A DNA stretch of 64,000 nt from Streptomyces qinglanensis. Lineage in GTDB: Bacteria; Actinomycetota; Actinomycetes; Streptomycetales; Streptomycetaceae. The notes beneath the pieces are model-generated. The model did not search any database, was not told where the DNA came from, and saw nothing but the letters and a program-made list of their open reading frames with translations. Position 1 is the stretch's first letter. Every line of letters starts with the position of its first letter. The stretch spans positions 1 to 64,000 of the forward strand of contig NZ_FOGO01000008.1 in NCBI RefSeq assembly GCF_900111245.1. The letters run 5' to 3'. A program made the translations under genes and the position numbers. Shown piece after piece: positions 1-8,600 of the stretch.

Positions 1-1
1 G

Positions 2-1417
2 CCGACCACGGGGATGTACTTCTCGGGCGGGACGACGTCGGCGTACCAGGCGAACATGTGGCTCTCGACGCTGGCGGAGCTGGAGGGGCGGCCGCTGATC
101 GTGCTGCGTGAGCGGTTCATGGTGCAGAAGATCGACGCCACCGACGTCCCGATCGTCTGCATCCCCAAGGTCTCCCATCTGATGCACCTGGAGCACTCCA
201 CGCTCAAGGTGCTGCTGCACCCGGCCAACTCCGGCAAGACCTCCCAGGTCCTGCGGATCCCCACCCTCAAGCACGCCTTCATCAACCACGGCGAGTCCGA
301 CAAGCTCTCCTCCTGCAACCCCTACGCCAAGGCATACGACCAGGTGTGGGTCGCCGGAGAGGCCGCCCGCGAGCGCTACCGGCTCGCCGAGGTCGGCGTG
401 GACGACAAAGACGTCGTCGAAGTCGGCCGCCCCCAACTCGCCCCCATCCAGCACGCCGACGAGCGCGCCACCGCGCCCCGGGACGGGTACACCACGGTGC
501 TCTACGCACCCACCTGGGAGGGCTGGGACGGCAACCCGGGCAACACCTCGGTGCGGCTTGCCGGCGAGAACATCGTCAAGGCGCTGCTGGCCGACCCGAG
601 GGTGCGGCTGCTGTACAAACCGCACCCGATGACCGGCTCGGTCGACCCGCGCGCCGGCGCAGCCGACCAGCGCATCCGCGACCTGATCACCCAGGCGAAC
701 ACGGCCCGCAACGGCCCCCGGCGCGGTGCGGAGGCCGCGGCCGAGCTGGAGCGGCGCACCGCGGAGCTGGACCGGCTCTCCACCACCGCGTTCCGCGCCA
801 GCGCGGACGAGATGGAGCGGATGAAGATCCAGGGCACGCCCGAGGACGGCAACGCCGAGCGGGTGCGCGCGGCGACCGAGGCGTGGGAGGCGGCCTACTG
901 GGCGTCCTTCCCCGACTGGGAGCACCAGATCATCGACGGTCCGCGGCCGGGCATCTTCACCTGCTTCAACCAGGCGGACCTGCTGGTCTCGGACGTCTCC
1001 TCGGTGGTCTCGGACTACCTCACCAGCGAGAAGCCGTACGCGGTCGCCAACACCAGCGGGATGACCGAGGACCAGTTCCGGGGCACCTTCCCGACCGTAC
1101 GGGCCGGCACGGTGCTCACCCCGGACGCGCAGCAGCTCCCGGCGCTGCTGGAGTCGGTGCGCGCCCCGGAGCAGGACAGCATGACGCGGGCCCGCCGGGA
1201 GCTGAAGGTCCACCTGCTGGGCCCCTCGGACCCGCCCTCGCTGGTCCGCTTCAACGCCGCCGCGCAGGAGCTGGCGGCCGAGGCCGAGGCCCGCAACGTG
1301 CGCGTCGCGCGGCGCACAGCCGAGATCCCCGGTCAGCGCGAGCTGCAGGAGGCCGCCGAGGAGGCCGAACTGGAGGCGCCGGGCACGGCGGATCCGGAGG
1401 ACGCGGTGTCGACCTGA
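2..1417 (+). CDS. CDP-glycerol glycerophosphotransferase-like protein, C-terminal part (5' truncated by window)
   Basis: The reading frame is open from the first bases of the window, so the N-terminus lies upstream. About 470 residues are visible. Motifs typical of the CDP-glycerol:poly(glycerophosphate) glycerophosphotransferase fold are present in order: HGESDK, YAPTWEG, LYKPHP, and SDVSSVVSDY near residue 330. These enzymes build or modify teichoic-acid-like cell-wall polymers from CDP-polyols. A charged Ala/Glu/Arg-rich helical insert of roughly 60 residues sits between the KPHP and SDVSS motifs. The tail is acidic and low-complexity. A strong rho-independent terminator follows 135 bases downstream, so this is the last gene of its transcript. 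The exact substrate cannot be told from sequence. Confidence 0.75.
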   Translation, partial: PTTGMYFSGGTTSAYQANMWLSTLAELEGRPLIVLRERFMVQKIDATDVPIVCIPKVSHLMHLEHSTLKVLLHPANSGKTSQVLRIPTLKHAFINHGESDKLSSCNPYAKAYDQVWVAGEAARERYRLAEVGVDDKDVVEVGRPQLAPIQHADERATAPRDGYTTVLYAPTWEGWDGNPGNTSVRLAGENIVKALLADPRVRLLYKPHPMTGSVDPRAGAADQRIRDLITQANTARNGPRRGAEAAAELERRTAELDRLSTTAFRASADEMERMKIQGTPEDGNAERVRAATEAWEAAYWASFPDWEHQIIDGPRPGIFTCFNQADLLVSDVSSVVSDYLTSEKPYAVANTSGMTEDQFRGTFPTVRAGTVLTPDAQQLPALLESVRAPEQDSMTRARRELKVHLLGPSDPPSLVRFNAAAQELAAEAEARNVRVARRTAEIPGQRELQEAAEEAELEAPGTADPEDAVST

Positions 1418-1741
1418 GCCGCCGGCCGCCGGTGGCGCACCGAGCCGTCGCACGGGGCTGACCCGCGACCGGCAACCGGGCATCCGGCGCTGCCACTCCT
1501 ACGGGTGGCGCAGGCACAGGACACCGGCGCACAGAAGCGCGGAACGGTGCGGGGCCCCGAGAGGAGTTCACCTCTCGGGGCCCTTCCGTTTGTTGGTATC
1601 CCATCCGTCACACCAGCACCAGAAGGTGGCTCAATGCCCTGAAAGCGGCGACCGCACGTCCCTACGCTCGCTGGCGGCCCGGCCTCGCACACCCGGCACC
1701 ATCCCGCCGGGCCCCGCACCACCAGCCAGGAGGGGACGCAC
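1418..1741. other. Intergenic region with terminator
   Basis: 324 bases without a convincing gene. It holds a rho-independent terminator at 1552-1583 and the upstream region of the phospholipase D-like gene, whose ribosome-binding site (AGGAGG) lies just before 1742. Confidence 0.6.
1552..1583 (+). terminator. Rho-independent terminator after the glycerophosphotransferase gene
   Basis: Thirteen-base-pair perfect stem (GGGCCCCGAGAGG with its complement), six-base loop, followed by a T-rich tract (TTCCGTTTGTT). Classic intrinsic terminator. Confidence 0.85.
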
Positions 1742-3004
1742 GTGACACACTCGAGAACCGCCGCAGCACCACTCGCCCTGCTGCTCTGCACAGGACTGCA
1801 CCTGGCCGCTCCCTCCCCCGCCGCGGCCGCCCCGCCGGGCACCGGACCGGGCACCGGGCCGGTTTTCAACCAGCCCGACGGCACGGCCGCCCAGCAGCGC
1901 GCCATCCGCAGCGACCTGCTGGCCCGGATCAAGGCCGCGGCCCCCCGCTCCACGATCAAAGTGGCCCTGTACCACTTCTGGGACGCCGAGGTGGCGCGCG
2001 CGCTGGCCGCGGCCCACACCGCGGCCGGGCGGCGGGTCCGGGTCCGGGTGCTGCTGGACGCGTCCAGCGTGAGCGCGATGCCCTCCAGCACCTCCTACGG
2101 CATTCTCCGCAAGGCGCTGGGCACCGACCGCTCGAAGCGCTCCTTCGTCGCGCTCTGTCCCGAGGGGAAGTCCTGCCTGGGGAAGCCCGGCGCGGGCCCG
2201 TCCATCGCGCACAACAAGTTCTGGCTCTTCTCGCACACCGGGGGCTTACGGAACGTCGTCGTGCAGACCTCCTCGAACCTGTCCACCGGCAGCTACACCA
2301 AGTTCTGGAACGACGAACTGGTCGTGTCACAGGCCCGCCTCCACGCGGCCTACAGCAGGTACTTCGACAAAGCCGCGGCGGCCGACTGGCGCGGCTGGCG
2401 CTACACCCGCACCGGTGCCGCCCCGTACACCGGCTACTTCTTCCCCCGGCCGAACGGCGGGGACACGGTGCGCGCCCTCCTGGACAACGTCACCTGCCGC
2501 TGGAGCGACGCCCGCGGCAGCCATCGCACCAGCGTCCGGCTGGCCATGTTCAAACTCACCCGGCAGGGCGTCGCCGACAAGCTCGCCGAGCTGCAGCGGC
2601 AGGGCTGCGCCGTGGACATCGTCTACGCCGAGAGCGACAGCGAGGACAGCACCGGCGCCCCCGGCACCTGGGAGGCGCTGCACGCACCCGGCGGCCCGGC
2701 CGTGCGCTGCCTGCACTACGACGACGACGGCGACCCCGCGACCTCGCGGGAGGTCGTGCACTCCAAGACCCTGCTGATCTCCGGCCGCTACGCGGGGGCC
2801 ACCGGCGCCCTGGTGTGGACCGGCAGCCACAACTACTCGGGCCCGGCCCTCACCAAGAACGACGAGACACTGCTGAAGGTCGACGATCCCGTGGTGCACG
2901 ACGCCTATCTGCGCCGGTTCCTGCGGCTGCGGGCCGCGGCCCGCCCCGGGCTCGCCGACGACACGCCCCGCTGCAAGGGCGTGAGCCCGCAACCGGAGGA
3001 CTGA
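1742..3004 (+). CDS. Secreted phospholipase D-family protein with a TTA codon
   Basis: A 420-residue protein starting at GTG, preceded by an AGGAGG ribosome-binding site. The first 30 residues form a signal peptide (hydrophobic core LALLLCTGLHLA, then an Ala-rich cleavage region). Two HxK motifs of the phospholipase D superfamily are visible: His157/Lys159 (IAHNKFWLFS) and His340/Lys342 (VVHSKTLLIS). Each is followed by a conserved Ser/Asn segment (SSNLS, GSHNYS), as in bacterial PLD-like hydrolases. It probably acts outside the cell on phosphodiester bonds; lipid versus nucleic-acid substrate cannot be decided. Codon 169 (2246-2248) is TTA, the leucine codon read by the bldA tRNA in Streptomyces, which suggests developmental control of translation. 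It converges on obg. Confidence 0.85.
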   Translation: MTHSRTAAAPLALLLCTGLHLAAPSPAAAAPPGTGPGTGPVFNQPDGTAAQQRAIRSDLLARIKAAAPRSTIKVALYHFWDAEVARALAAAHTAAGRRVRVRVLLDASSVSAMPSSTSYGILRKALGTDRSKRSFVALCPEGKSCLGKPGAGPSIAHNKFWLFSHTGGLRNVVVQTSSNLSTGSYTKFWNDELVVSQARLHAAYSRYFDKAAAADWRGWRYTRTGAAPYTGYFFPRPNGGDTVRALLDNVTCRWSDARGSHRTSVRLAMFKLTRQGVADKLAELQRQGCAVDIVYAESDSEDSTGAPGTWEALHAPGGPAVRCLHYDDDGDPATSREVVHSKTLLISGRYAGATGALVWTGSHNYSGPALTKNDETLLKVDDPVVHDAYLRRFLRLRAAARPGLADDTPRCKGVSPQPED

Positions 3005-3125
3005 CGGCGCACCCGCGGGGGACGGCGGGGCGGGAGAACCCGGCTGCGGGGAGCCGGACCGCCCCTGGAGTGCGCCGGTGCCGCGGCCGGTGCGCCGAAG
3101 GCCGAGGGGCGGCTGCGGGGACGAC

Positions 3126-3152
3126 CGCGGGCCGGCCGGTGACCGGCCCGCG
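3126..3152. terminator. Hairpin between convergent PLD and obg genes
   Basis: Ten-base-pair stem CGCGGGCCGG/CCGGCCCGCG with a seven-base loop, located between two convergent stop codons. Probable bidirectional terminator without a U tract, as is common in Streptomyces. Confidence 0.5.
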
Positions 3153-3172
3153 ACCGGCCGCCCTCGGTTCCC

Positions 3173-4612
3173 TCACTCGAAGGGGTCGAAGTCCTCGTAG
3201 GCGCCCAGGGCTTCGTCCCGCTCCGCTTCGCGGTCCCGGCGGCGCTGCGCGGCCGGGCGGGGCGCGTCCATGCGCTGGTCCTCGCCCCGGCGGCCGAGCA
3301 TCTCGGCGCCGGTGACCATGGTGGGTTCCCAGTCGAAGACCACGGCGTTCTCCTCGTCGCCGATCGCGACGCCGTCGCCCTCGCGGGCCCCCGCCTTCCA
3401 CAGCTCGTCCTCGACGCCGAGGCGGGCGAGCCGGTCGGCGAGGTAGCCGACCGCCTCGTCGTTGCTGAAGTCGGTCTGCCGCACCCAGCGTTCGGGCTTC
3501 TCCCCGCGCACCCGGAAGAAGCCGTCCTCGATCCGGGTCACCGTGAAGCCCGCGTCGTCGACGGCCTTGGGGCGGATGACGACCCGGGTGGACTCCTGCA
3601 CCGGACGTGCCGCACGCGCCTGGTCCACCAGACCGGCCAGCGCGTACGACAGCTCCTTGAGCCCCTGCCGCGAGACGGCGGAGACCTCCAGGACGGGGAA
3701 GCCGCGCTCCTCCAGATCGGGCCGGATGATGTCGGCCAGGTCCTTGCCCTCGGGGATGTCGGTCTTGTTGAGGACGACGACCCGCGGCCGGTCCTCCAGA
3801 CCGCCGTAGCGGGCCAGCTCCGCCTCGATCACGTCCAGGTCGGAGACGGGGTCGCGGTCGGTCTCCAGCGTGGCGCAGTCCAGCACATGGACCAGCACGG
3901 AGCAGCGCTCGACGTGCCGCAGGAACTCCAGCCCGAGGCCCTTGCCCTCGCTGGCGCCGGGGATCAGCCCCGGCACGTCCGCGATGGTGAAGACCGATCC
4001 TCCGGCGGTGACCACACCGAGGTTGGGCACCAGCGTCGTGAAGGGATAGTCGGCGATCTTCGGCTTGGCCGCGGAGAGCACCGAGATCAGCGAGGACTTG
4101 CCCGCACTCGGGTAGCCGACCAGCGCGACGTCCGCGACCGTCTTCAGCTCCAGGACGACGTCCCGGGTCTCGCCGGGCTCGCCCAGCAGCGCGAACCCGG
4201 GCGCCTTGCGCCGGGCGGAGGCCAGCGCCGCGTTGCCGAGTCCGCCGCGGCCCGCCCGGCCCGCGACGAAGGTGGTGCCGGGGCCGACCATGTCGGCCAG
4301 CACCTCGCCGTGCCGGTCGAGGACGACGGTGCCGTCCGGTACCGGCAGCACCAGGTCCTTGCCGTCCTGTCCCGAGCGGTGCCCGCCCTCACCGGGCCGG
4401 CCGTTGGTGGCCTTGCGGTGCGGGCTGTGGTGGTAGTCCAGCAGGGTGGTCACATCCGGGTCCACGACGAACACCACGTCACCGCCGCGGCCGCCGTTGC
4501 CGCCGTCGGGGCCGCCCAGCGGCTTGAACTTCTCCCGGTGCACGGAGGCGCAGCCGTGCCCACCGCTGCCCGCGGCGACATGCAGCTCGACGCGGTCCAC
4601 GAAGGTGGTCAT
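3173..4612 (-). CDS. obg: GTPase Obg (CgtA)
   Basis: A 479-residue protein of the Obg family, with the glycine-rich Obg fold at the N-terminus (MTTFVDRVELHVAAGSGGHG). The GTPase domain has the P-loop GYPSAGKSS at residues 166-174, switch DVPGL, and NKTD near residue 280. A C-terminal OCT domain and an acidic tail follow. I chose the ATG at 4612 because the family begins MTTFVDRV; an in-frame ATG five codons upstream is less likely. Obg acts in 50S ribosome assembly and stress or growth control; in Streptomyces it influences the onset of aerial growth. It follows rplU and rpmA, the widely conserved rplU-rpmA-obg order. A large nested hairpin separates it from rpmA. Confidence 0.97.
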   Translation of the reverse strand: MTTFVDRVELHVAAGSGGHGCASVHREKFKPLGGPDGGNGGRGGDVVFVVDPDVTTLLDYHHSPHRKATNGRPGEGGHRSGQDGKDLVLPVPDGTVVLDRHGEVLADMVGPGTTFVAGRAGRGGLGNAALASARRKAPGFALLGEPGETRDVVLELKTVADVALVGYPSAGKSSLISVLSAAKPKIADYPFTTLVPNLGVVTAGGSVFTIADVPGLIPGASEGKGLGLEFLRHVERCSVLVHVLDCATLETDRDPVSDLDVIEAELARYGGLEDRPRVVVLNKTDIPEGKDLADIIRPDLEERGFPVLEVSAVSRQGLKELSYALAGLVDQARAARPVQESTRVVIRPKAVDDAGFTVTRIEDGFFRVRGEKPERWVRQTDFSNDEAVGYLADRLARLGVEDELWKAGAREGDGVAIGDEENAVVFDWEPTMVTGAEMLGRRGEDQRMDAPRPAAQRRRDREAERDEALGAYEDFDPFE

Positions 4613-4750
4613 AGGGGGTGCCTCCAAGGCGTGCTCTGGGGGTGGTGGTGCCGCGGCTCCGTGCGAGCCCCGTCGCGTGGGAACGCTGTCCGCGTCCCGA
4701 CGCCGTCCCGGTCCGGGGGTCTGCCGCCGAACGGTCCCGGTCCGAACGCG

Positions 4751-4812
4751 CCGAGGGCGGACCCGCTTCCCGTGCGCAGACCGCGCGCACGGGAGAAGGA
4801 GTCCGCCCTCGG
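4751..4812 (-). terminator. Large nested hairpin between rpmA and obg
   Basis: Outer stem of 12 bp (4751-4762 with 4801-4812, CCGAGGGCGGAC and complement) encloses a second stem (4769-4777 with 4785-4793, CCCGTGCGC and complement). Position in the rpmA-obg spacer suggests partial termination or an mRNA-processing site that sets ribosomal protein versus Obg levels. Confidence 0.6.
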
Positions 4813-4837
4813 TGTGGAGAGTGTGCCGTCCGGCTGC

Positions 4838-5095
4838 TTACTGAGCGGCCGGGACGACGTTCACGACCTTGCGGCCGCGGTGGGTGCCGAACTGCACCGC
4901 ACCCGCGTCCAGCGCGAACAGGGTGTCGTCGCCGCCGCGGCCGACGCCCGAGCCCGGGTGGAAGTGGGTGCCGCGCTGGCGGACCAGGATCTCACCCGCG
5001 TTGACGACCTGACCGCCGAAGCGCTTCACGCCGAGGTACTGCGGGTTGGAGTCGCGACCGTTCCGAGTGGACGATGCGCCCTTCTTGTGTGCCAT
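4838..5095 (-). CDS. rpmA: 50S ribosomal protein L27
   Basis: An 85-residue protein with the full L27 sequence pattern: MAHKKGASST start, NPQYLGVKRFGGQ, and RQRGTHFHPGSGVGRGGDDTL. L27's N-terminal tail reaches the peptidyl-transferase centre. There is no N-terminal prepeptide of the type cleaved in Firmicutes. It lies 13 bases downstream of rplU in the same transcript. Confidence 0.99.
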   Translation of the reverse strand: MAHKKGASSTRNGRDSNPQYLGVKRFGGQVVNAGEILVRQRGTHFHPGSGVGRGGDDTLFALDAGAVQFGTHRGRKVVNVVPAAQ

Positions 5096-5108
5096 CTCTC
5101 CTCAGTCC

Positions 5109-5432
5109 TTACTTCTTGGCCGGGGCGGGGATGTCGGTGACCTTCAGCGCGGTGTGGAGCTGGCGGTGACCGATGCGCTTCTTGTACCCGGTCTTGTTCT
5201 TGTACTTCTGGATCCGGATCTTGTCGCCCTTGTGGTGGTCCACCACCTCGGCCTGGACCTTCACGCCCGCCAGGACCCAGGGGTCGCTGGTGACCGCGTC
5301 ACCGTCGACGACGAGCAGGGTCGAGAGCTCGACGCTGTCGCCGACCTTGCTCTCGGAAATACGGTCAACCTCGATGACGTCGCCCACAGAGACCTTCTGC
5401 TGGCGCCCGCCGGTGCGCACGATCGCGTACAC
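5109..5432 (-). CDS. rplU: 50S ribosomal protein L21
   Basis: A 107-residue L21 protein (MYAIVRTGGRQQKVSVGD at the start, KIRIQKYKNKTGYKKRIGHRQ near the C-terminus), which binds 23S rRNA. The start is GTG with only a weak GAGAGAG ribosome-binding site. First gene of rplU-rpmA-obg. The promoter must lie between this start and the rne terminator at 5684. Confidence 0.99.
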   Translation of the reverse strand: MYAIVRTGGRQQKVSVGDVIEVDRISESKVGDSVELSTLLVVDGDAVTSDPWVLAGVKVQAEVVDHHKGDKIRIQKYKNKTGYKKRIGHRQLHTALKVTDIPAPAKK

Positions 5433-5644
5433 GCGGAACTCTCTCTCGCTCGTGTCGGAACTCCTGACGCCAGCCGCCCGTCCGCGCGAGAGCGCGGAAC
5501 TGATCCGGAAGGATTGAGCGGCCTCTCCCGGGAACCGGAACGGAACCGGGAGGGATGTGCTCAGGAGCAGCGCGCCCTGGTCAGGACACGCCGATGGTCA
5601 AGGGTACCCCATACGGACCTGGGGGTCCGACGGCAACCCGGGCC

Positions 5645-5684
5645 GTACCGGGCGGGGAGGGCCCTGGCCCTCCCCGCCCGGTAC
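5645..5684 (-). terminator. Terminator after rne
   Basis: Perfect 18-bp stem (5645-5662 with 5667-5684) with a four-base loop, directly after the rne stop codon. It separates the rne transcript from rplU. Confidence 0.8.
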
Positions 5685-5687
5685 CGG

Positions 5688-8600
5688 TCACTCCTCGGAG
5701 GCGGAGGCGGAGACCGAGGTCCCGCCTTCCTGCTCGGCCGCGGCCGTCCTCTTGGTGGCCGTCTTCTTGGCGGTCTTCTTGGCGGTCTTCTTCGCCGCCG
5801 CCTTGCCGGCCGCCTTCTCCGCCGCCTTGGCGGGCTTCTCAGCCGGCTCGGCCTCCGCCTTGGCCGCCGTCTTGGCCGCCGTCTTCTTCGCGGCGGTCTT
5901 CTTGGCGGCCGCCTTCTTCGCCGGGGCCTTCTTGGCCGTCTTGGCCGCCTTCTTCGCGGCGGTCTTCTTCGCCGGAGCAGCGGCCTCCTCCTCCGGGGCG
6001 GTGGCGGTGACCGTGCGGGTCACCCGGCGCCGCGGGCGGAGCGGAGCCGCATCCGTGACGACCTCGCCGGCCGCCGTCCCGGACTCGGGCTCGGCGGCAG
6101 CGGCCGGAACAGCCGCCTCGTCCGCAGCGACGACCAGCACGGCGGCCGTGTCGTCACCCGTGCGGGGCGCACCGGCGGGCGCGCTCGCCTTGCGAGTCGC
6201 CCGGCGGCGGGGCCGGGCCGCGGGCTCCGGCTCCGCTTCCGGAGCGGTCGCCGCTGCCGCGGCGGCCCCGGCCGGGGCCGCGGACTCGGCCGGAGCCGGA
6301 GCGGGCTCGGCCGCGGTGGGCCGGGCCGCGGGCTCCGGGGCCGAGGGCTCGACCACCTCGGCGGTCTGCGCGGGCTCGCCGCCGGTCCGGGGCGCACCCG
6401 CGGGGGCACTCGCCTTCCGGCTGCCACGCCGCCGCGTACGTCCTCCGCGTGCCGCGGCCGCGGCGGCCTCCGCCTCGGCGGCGCTGCTGAAGAGCTCCTC
6501 GTCCGGCACGAACTCGACCGGTACCGGCGCGGTGACATCGGCCGCCTCGGCAGCCGCCTCGGAGGGCTCAACCGCCGCGGCGGCCGGAGCAGTGGCGGGC
6601 GAGGGCTCGGGCTGCGCCTCCGCGGCCTGCCGGTCGCCGGTCTTCGGCTCCGCCTTGGCCTCTGCCTTGCCTTCCGCCTTGGCCTCGCCCTTGCTGTCGC
6701 CCTTCTTGCCCTTCTTGCCCTTCTTGCCGCCGCCACCGGTGGCGGCGGCCTGGTCCAGGTGGACGATGACGCCGCGCCCGTTGCAGTGCACGCACTGCTC
6801 GGAGAACGACTCCAGCAGCCCCTGGCCGACCCGCTTGCGGGTCATCTGCACCAGACCCAGCGAGGTGACCTCCGCCACCTGGTGCTTGGTGCGGTCCCGG
6901 CCCAGGCACTCCAGCAGGCGGCGCAGCACCAGGTCCCGGTTGGACTCCAGGACCATGTCGATGAAGTCGATCACGATGATGCCGCCGAGGTCGCGCAGCC
7001 GGAGCTGGCGCACGATCTCCTCGGCCGCCTCCAGGTTGTTCCTGGTGACCGTCTCCTCCAGGTTCCCGCCCTGGCCGGTGAACTTCCCGGTGTTGACGTC
7101 GACGACGATCATCGCCTCGGTCCGGTCGATCACCAGCGAGCCGCCGCTGGGCAGCCACACCTTGCGGTCCAGCGCCTTGGCGAGCTGCTCGTCGATGCGG
7201 TACGTGGCGAAGACGTCCACGTCCGAGGTCCACTTCTGCAGCCGGTCGCTCAGATCGGGGGCCACGTGGGAGACGTAGCCGTGGACGGTCTCCCACGCTT
7301 CGGCGCCGCTGACGATGACCTTGGAGAAGTCCTCGTTGAAGATGTCGCGCACCACGCGGACGGTCATGTCCGGCTCGCCGTAGAGCAGCGTGGGCGCGTT
7401 GCCCTTCTGGGACTTCTTCCGGATCTCCTCCCACTGGGCCTGCAGCCGCTCGACGTCGCGGCGCAGCTCGTCCTCGCTGGCGCCCTCGGCCGCCGTGCGC
7501 ACGATCACACCGGCACCCTCGGGGACGACCCGCTTGAGGATCTGCTTGAGCCGCGAGCGCTCGGTGTCGGGGAGCTTGCGGCTGATGCCCGTCATGGAGC
7601 CCTCGGGCACGTAGACGAGGTAGCGGCCCGGCAGCGAGACCTGGCTGGTCAGCCGGGCGCCCTTGTGGCCGATCGGGTCCTTGGTGACCTGCACCAGCAC
7701 CGACTGGCCCGACTTGAGCGCGGTCTCGATCCGGCGCGGGCCGTTCGCCATGCCCAGCGCCTCGAAGTTGACCTCGCCCGCGTACAGCACGGCATTGCGG
7801 CCCTTGCCGATGTCGACGAACGCGGCCTCCATCGACGGCAGCACGTTCTGCACCTTGCCGAGGTAGACGTTGCCGACGTACGAGGTCGACTGCTCCTTGT
7901 TGACGAAGTGCTCGACCAGCACGTCGTCCTCGAGGACCGCGATCTGGGTACGCTCACCGCTCTGCCGGACGACCATCTCCCGCTTGACGGCCTCGCGGCG
8001 GGCGAGGAACTCCGCCTCGGTGATGATCGGCACCCGACGGCGGCCCTGCTCACGGCCCTCACGGCGGCGCTGCTTCTTGGCCTCCAGCCGGGTGGAGCCC
8101 TTGATGGCCTGCACCTCGTCGGTCGGCTCGTCCTTCTTCTTGCGCGGCTCGCGGACCTTGACGACGGTGCGCTCGGGGTCGTCCTGGGTCGCGGGCTCGT
8201 TCCCGGAGCCGTCCGCGTCGCCGGTCCGGCGGCGGCGCCGGCGACGGCGGCGCGAGCTGCTGCTGGAGCCGCCCGAGGAGGCGGCCTCGCCCTCGTCGCC
8301 TTCGCCCTCGGCGGCTTCCGCCCCGGCGGACTCGGCAGCCGCGGGCTCCTCAGCCGGCCCGGAGCGGTCCTCCCGCTCCTCGCCCTCGCTGCCCTCGGCC
8401 TGCTCCGCGCCCTCGCCACGGCGCCGGCGGCGGCCGCCCCTGCGGCGGCGGCGCGCGGGACGCTCCTCGCCCTGGGCGCCCTCCTGCTCCTCGCCCTCGG
8501 GGCTCTCGGCACCCTCGGACTGCTGGTCGGCGGCCTCGCGGTCCTGCTCGTCCCGGGCCGCGGCCGGCTGCTCACCGGACTCCGCGCGGCGACGACGGCG

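Noticed and set aside
5433..5644. L21 leader riboregulator upstream of rplU
   Set aside because: I could not recognise a structured autoregulatory leader, only short inverted repeats.
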